A DNA stretch of 7,343 nucleotides from CAZNNH01 sp964574335 (GTDB taxonomy: Bacteria > Acidobacteriota > Vicinamibacteria > Fen-336): the NCBI GenBank assembly GCA_964574335.1, contig CAZNNH010000241.1, positions 1 to 7,343 on the forward strand. The letters run 5' to 3'. Positions 4,803-7,343 of this stretch are shown here, one piece after another. Made by a program: the position numbers and the translations under genes. Each line of letters begins with the position of its first letter. Positions within the stretch are counted from its first letter, which is position 1. Under the pieces are notes generated by a model. The model saw only the letters and a list, made by a program, of their open reading frames with translations, ran no database searches and had not been told where the DNA came from.

Positions 4803-7343
4803 TCAGTCAGCGTTGCGGTAATAGCGGTTGGGCTCACCCGGCGTGGGAGCGTTGTCGGAGACCTGCGCCCCGCTGGCATGCGCCCGGCTCAGGGCAGCGG
4901 TGAGGATGATGCCGGTGCCGGAGATCTGTGCGCCGGCCACGTGGGCGTGAGTGAGCGGCGAGGCGACCGTGATAGCCGCGGAAGGGAACCTTCTGACGGA
5001 GGCGACCACGGCCGTCTCGGCGTTGCCGCCACTGTCGACGGTTACCGTCTGGCCGTCACGGAAGCCAATCGCGCTCGCGGCAGGGATGACCGTTGCACCG
5101 ACATCGGTGCCAGTGCCCACCGTGCTGGCGCCTGACGTACCGACCGCCGCGATGACGGCCATCTCGAGGTTCGCGCCCGAGTCGATCGTGATCATCCGGC
5201 CGGCGTCGAAGTGTTCGACGCTGGCGACCTTGATGTTGGTCGCGCCGGCCGCCGAGTCGGCCGCCAGGGTGGTGGCGGCTTGCGTCAAGAAGTCGGTGCA
5301 GTTGCTGTCGGTGTCGGCGCCGTCCGGGAAGCGGCCGGCGCTGGTGTTGGTCGCGCCGGCGGCCGCAGCAGCCGGCCCGAAGCCCGGGGCCTCGCCCGGC
5401 GCCGGCGCGTAGCAGCCGCTCACGCCTGCGCCGGAGCTGGCCTGGTAGCCCTCGGCTGCCCACGGGTCGACGAGAGAGCCGTAGTTGAGGCTGTCGACGA
5501 CCACGCCACTGGCATCCTGCAGCACCATGGCGCCCTCTCTGAGGGTTCGGGCGAATCTTCCGAACATGACCACGTGGGTTGTGAGCTCGGGACCGCCGAA
5601 CCATTGGTTGGGCGCCGGCTCCCCCTGGTAGCCGGCGTTTGTCGCCGCACGGTCAAGGACGGCGGCATTGACCGCATGGTCCCTCGCCAGGGGGCTATCC
5701 AGCGTGATGCCGGTGCCCAGCGCCCGAACCGGCTCATTGCTCGAGTGGGAGAAGGCCGTCGCCGGCTGGAAGCTGATCCCGGTCCCCCGGGCGCTGAACG
5801 GAAGGTTGGCAACGTGGTCGAGCTTCAGAGGTGCGGCCAGGTCGAGGCCGGTACCCGCGGCCACCACGTCCTCTCCGTTCGCATGCGGCTGGTCGAGAGG
5901 CGGCGCGAAGTCGATGCTCGCGCCGAACGCGCCTGCGGCGCTGACGCCGATGATGGTGACCGCTTGGCGGTTCGCGGGGGTGCCGATGATGATCGGATCG
6001 CCCACGGTGAAGCCATCGACGTTGCGGGTGCGGATGCCGATGCTGGAGGCGCCAGCGCTCGCGCTCGCCGAGAGCGTTGCCTGGCTGCTTGGCGTGCCGA
6101 CCCGAGTGACGGTGACGGTCTCGATCCCGTGGCCGACGCTGTCGATGTCCAACCGGATCTCGTCGCCCACCGAGATGTTGGCGACCGACGTCACCTTGAC
6201 GTTGGTGGCGCCGGCGGGAGCGTCCGCCCCCAGGTAGGCCTGCGTCCCAGGCTGGCCGACCGCGGTGACCGTAGCCACCTCGTACCGCTCCAGGTCCCCA
6301 GCGACCGTGGGGTAGGTAGCGCCGTAGCCGATGGCGACCTTCTGGGCGACCTCGAAACCGGAGACGCTTTCGACCGGCACGTTCGTGGAGCCGACCGGTA
6401 TCGTGATGACGGGTCCATCGGGGAGGGGCTGCCAAAGCGTCGTGTGGTCGCTGGCCGCCGTCCCGACCCTCGCGATCTTGCGAGCTTCCGCGTTGGGGCC
6501 GGTGTCGATAGTAACCGTGTCGCCGACCGACATGCCGGCGACGCTCCTGACATGGACGGTAGTGTCGCCGGCGCGCGCGGGGATGGCCAGCCCGGAGTTG
6601 GAGAGCCCGAGCAAGTAGAAGCCACCGGCTGGGAGCCGCGTCCCGGCCGGGATCCTGACCGTCGAGAAGATGGCTTGTTGGGTCGGGTGCTCGGTCAGGG
6701 TCCAGTTGGAGATGTCGACATCGCCGGCGCCGGCGTTGTAGAGCTCTATGAAGGAGTCCGTCGAGTTGCCGGCAGAAGAGCCGATGCGGAGCTCGTTGAT
6801 CTTGATCGGGCTGGCGTTCCGTACCTTCTCGACCGTCGTCTCCAATTGCCTCCTGCCGCTGGCCGGGTCCGTCCACCAGCCAGCGGCAACCAGGTCGCCG
6901 TTGAAGGCTGCCGGCCCGGAGGTGACCTTGAAGGTCGCGCTCACGCTCGTACCCGGCGCCAGCGGCTCCGCGAACGTCTTCGAGATCCCGGCGGTGCCCG
7001 CGACGACGGACGTCCACTGCTCGCTGGGCACGGAGAGGCTCAACCTGACGTCCGCCGCCGGCACCCCCGTGGTATTCGTGAAGGTCAGCGTCGTCTCCTG
7101 CGAGGAGCCCGGCGAGAACGTCTGGAGCCCAGGTGGCGAGGCGGTGGCGGACGCCGGCGCCAGGCTCAGCTGAGGCACGTCGTATCCGGCCGCCACCACG
7201 TTGGCCTGAACGAGCTGGTCGGTGGCGTCGGTGGGAAATGTTCCTGCGGCGGTCATGGCGCCCTCATAGAAGGTGCCCTGGGAGCCGTTGCTGTTGTCGC
7301 CGCCGTTGCCCAGGATGATGGCCCCCTGCTTGCGCATCGGGTC
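4803..7343 (-). CDS. C-terminal part of a GH54-type alpha-L-arabinofuranosidase with NEW3-like and repeat-interrupted lamin-tail domains (5' end outside window)
   Basis: The minus-strand frame is open from the right edge to a TGA at 4803-4805 and gives 846 residues. The Met at 7335-7337 is internal, because DP precedes it and the family match runs through it. Domains in order: (1) 7179-7343, the end of a GH54 catalytic domain (QGAIILGNGGDNSNGSQGTF, then VQANVVAAGYD). I believe the Asp of GGDNSN (7296-7298) corresponds to the acid/base residue of fungal AbfB; the nucleophile Glu would be outside. (2) About 6819-7172, an NEW3-like beta-sandwich. (3) About 6588-6818, the first half of a lamin-tail domain (IKINELRIG, FIELYN, DISNWTL, GGFYLLGLSNS). 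(4) 5649-6572, repeats. (5) About 5283-5636, the second half of the lamin-tail domain (VVVDSLNYGS, SAGRFPDGADTDSN). (6) 4851-5255, more repeats. (7) The terminal strand PTPGEPNRYY. No sortase motif or membrane anchor is visible at the C-terminus. The fungal enzyme has a CBM42 after the catalytic domain; none is seen here. It converges on the GH51 gene, so it is a separate transcript. Confidence 0.85.
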   Translation of the reverse strand, partial: DPMRKQGAIILGNGGDNSNGSQGTFYEGAMTAAGTFPTDATDQLVQANVVAAGYDVPQLSLAPASATASPPGLQTFSPGSSQETTLTFTNTTGVPAADVRLSLSVPSEQWTSVVAGTAGISKTFAEPLAPGTSVSATFKVTSGPAAFNGDLVAAGWWTDPASGRRQLETTVEKVRNASPIKINELRIGSSAGNSTDSFIELYNAGAGDVDISNWTLTEHPTQQAIFSTVRIPAGTRLPAGGFYLLGLSNSGLAIPARAGDTTVHVRSVAGMSVGDTVTIDTGPNAEARKIARVGTAASDHTTLWQPLPDGPVITIPVGSTNVPVESVSGFEVAQKVAIGYGATYPTVAGDLERYEVATVTAVGQPGTQAYLGADAPAGATNVKVTSVANISVGDEIRLDIDSVGHGIETVTVTRVGTPSSQATLSASASAGASSIGIRTRNVDGFTVGDPIIIGTPANRQAVTIIGVSAAGAFGASIDFAPPLDQPHANGEDVVAAGTGLDLAAPLKLDHVANLPFSARGTGISFQPATAFSHSSNEPVRALGTGITLDSPLARDHAVNAAVLDRAATNAGYQGEPAPNQWFGGPELTTHVVMFGRFARTLREGAMVLQDASGVVVDSLNYGSLVDPWAAEGYQASSGAGVSGCYAPAPGEAPGFGPAAAAAGATNTSAGRFPDGADTDSNCTDFLTQAATTLAADSAAGATNIKVASVEHFDAGRMITIDSGANLEMAVIAAVGTSGASTVGTGTDVGATVIPAASAIGFRDGQTVTVDSGGNAETAVVASVRRFPSAAITVASPLTHAHVAGAQISGTGIILTAALSRAHASGAQVSDNAPTPGEPNRYYRNAD
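4851..4982 (-). repeat. Two short units of the GTGI-type repeat near the protein C-terminus
   Basis: Residues 786-806 (SAAITVASPLTHAHVAGAQI) and 807-829 (GTGIILTAALSRAHASGAQV plus three residues), counted from the Met encoded at 7335-7337, match the 23-residue units at 5649-5924, including the His at position 14 of the GTGI unit. As in the first block, they follow directly after the longer modules, so the composite of long modules plus short units occurs twice in this protein. Confidence 0.75.
4983..5255 (-). repeat. Two further ~50-residue protein repeats (second block)
   Basis: Two modules of the same type as the first block begin near residues 697 (AGATNIKVASVEHF) and 746 (VGATVIPAASAIGF), counted from the Met encoded at 7335-7337. 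They share the core TIDSGANLEMAVIAAVGT / TVDSGGNAETAVVASV. They are 49 residues apart and more alike than the first-block copies, which suggests a later duplication. Confidence 0.8.
5649..5924 (-). repeat. Four 23-residue (69-base) tandem protein repeats in exact register
   Basis: Residues 472-563, counted from the Met encoded at 7335-7337, divide into four units of exactly 23: one starting GASIDFAPPLDQPHANGEDV, then three starting GTGLDLAAPLKLDHVANLPF, GTGISFQPATAFSHSSNEPV and GTGITLDSPLARDHAVNAAV. The consensus is roughly GTGIxLxxPLxxxHaxnxxV, with a His at position 14 in each. No insertion or deletion breaks the 69-base period. Confidence 0.8.
5925..6572 (-). repeat. Array of four degenerate ~53-60-residue protein repeats (first block)
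   Basis: Four modules begin, counting from the Met encoded at 7335-7337, near residues 256 (AGDTTVHVRSV), 315 (VGSTNVPVESV), 375 (AGATNVKVTSV) and 428 (AGASSIGIRTRNV). The general pattern is AGaTnvxVxSVxxFxxGdxvxIdxGxxxExxxVxxVGT. Starts are 59, 60 and 53 residues apart. Composition (Val, Thr, Gly, Ala, Asp) and alternating hydrophobics suggest small all-beta modules, useful as spacers or adhesive surfaces. Divergence is high, so the repeat is clear in protein and weak in DNA. Confidence 0.75.

Noticed and set aside
5734..7017. 427-codon second frame on the minus strand inside the GH54-type gene
   Set aside because: It is an out-of-frame shadow dominated by Arg, Gly and His. The real frame carries the domains and repeats without interruption.
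7335..7337. Met at the right edge as the start of the minus-strand gene
   Set aside because: It falls inside a GH54 catalytic domain, the frame is open on both sides, and no signal peptide follows.
4803..7343. CRISPR array, tRNA, rRNA, insertion sequence or phage attachment site
   Set aside because: The periodic signal here is a degenerate protein repeat in a continuous reading frame. No near-identical spaced DNA repeats, inverted ends, transposase motifs or structured RNA were seen anywhere in the window.

Overview
The window comes from a GC-rich bacterium (about two-thirds G+C by eye, strong G/C bias at third codon positions). Strong AGGAGG-type ribosome binding sites stand 4-5 bases before the starts, and the start-containing proteins carry Sec-type signal peptides. 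A soil or plant-litter degrader (actinobacterial, acidobacterial, chloroflexal or similar) would fit. Nothing in the window, such as an rRNA or a core housekeeping gene, fixes the phylum.

Left part, + strand (1-4778): a tightly spaced run of four genes. The first is the 3' end of an alpha/beta-hydrolase esterase (1-129). Two tandem, paralogous secreted esterases of the Esterase_D / CE1 type follow (159-1340 and 1391-2620), each with an N-terminal E-set/CBM48-like beta-sandwich. The last is a full-length secreted GH51 alpha-L-arabinofuranosidase (2649-4778). Gaps are 29, 50 and 28 bases, so the four are probably one transcript whose promoter lies left of the window.

Right part, - strand (4803-7343): the C-terminal 846 residues of a very large secreted protein, converging on the GH51 gene with only 24 bases between the stops. 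It starts inside the last ~55 residues of a GH54-type arabinofuranosidase catalytic domain, including the GGDNSN segment. An NEW3-like beta-sandwich follows, then a lamin-tail domain (LTD). The LTD appears to be split at two places by arrays of repeats: six modules of about 50-60 residues, and short 23-residue units of which four stand in exact register.

Taken together this reads as an extracellular hemicellulose side-chain-removal locus. CE1-type esterases would remove ester-linked acyl groups (feruloyl or acetyl) from arabinoxylan, and two unrelated arabinofuranosidase families (GH51 and GH54) would remove arabinose. The enzyme families are well supported. Exact substrates are inferred from family and neighbourhood. 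The most unusual object is the GH54 protein with its repeat-interrupted lamin-tail region.
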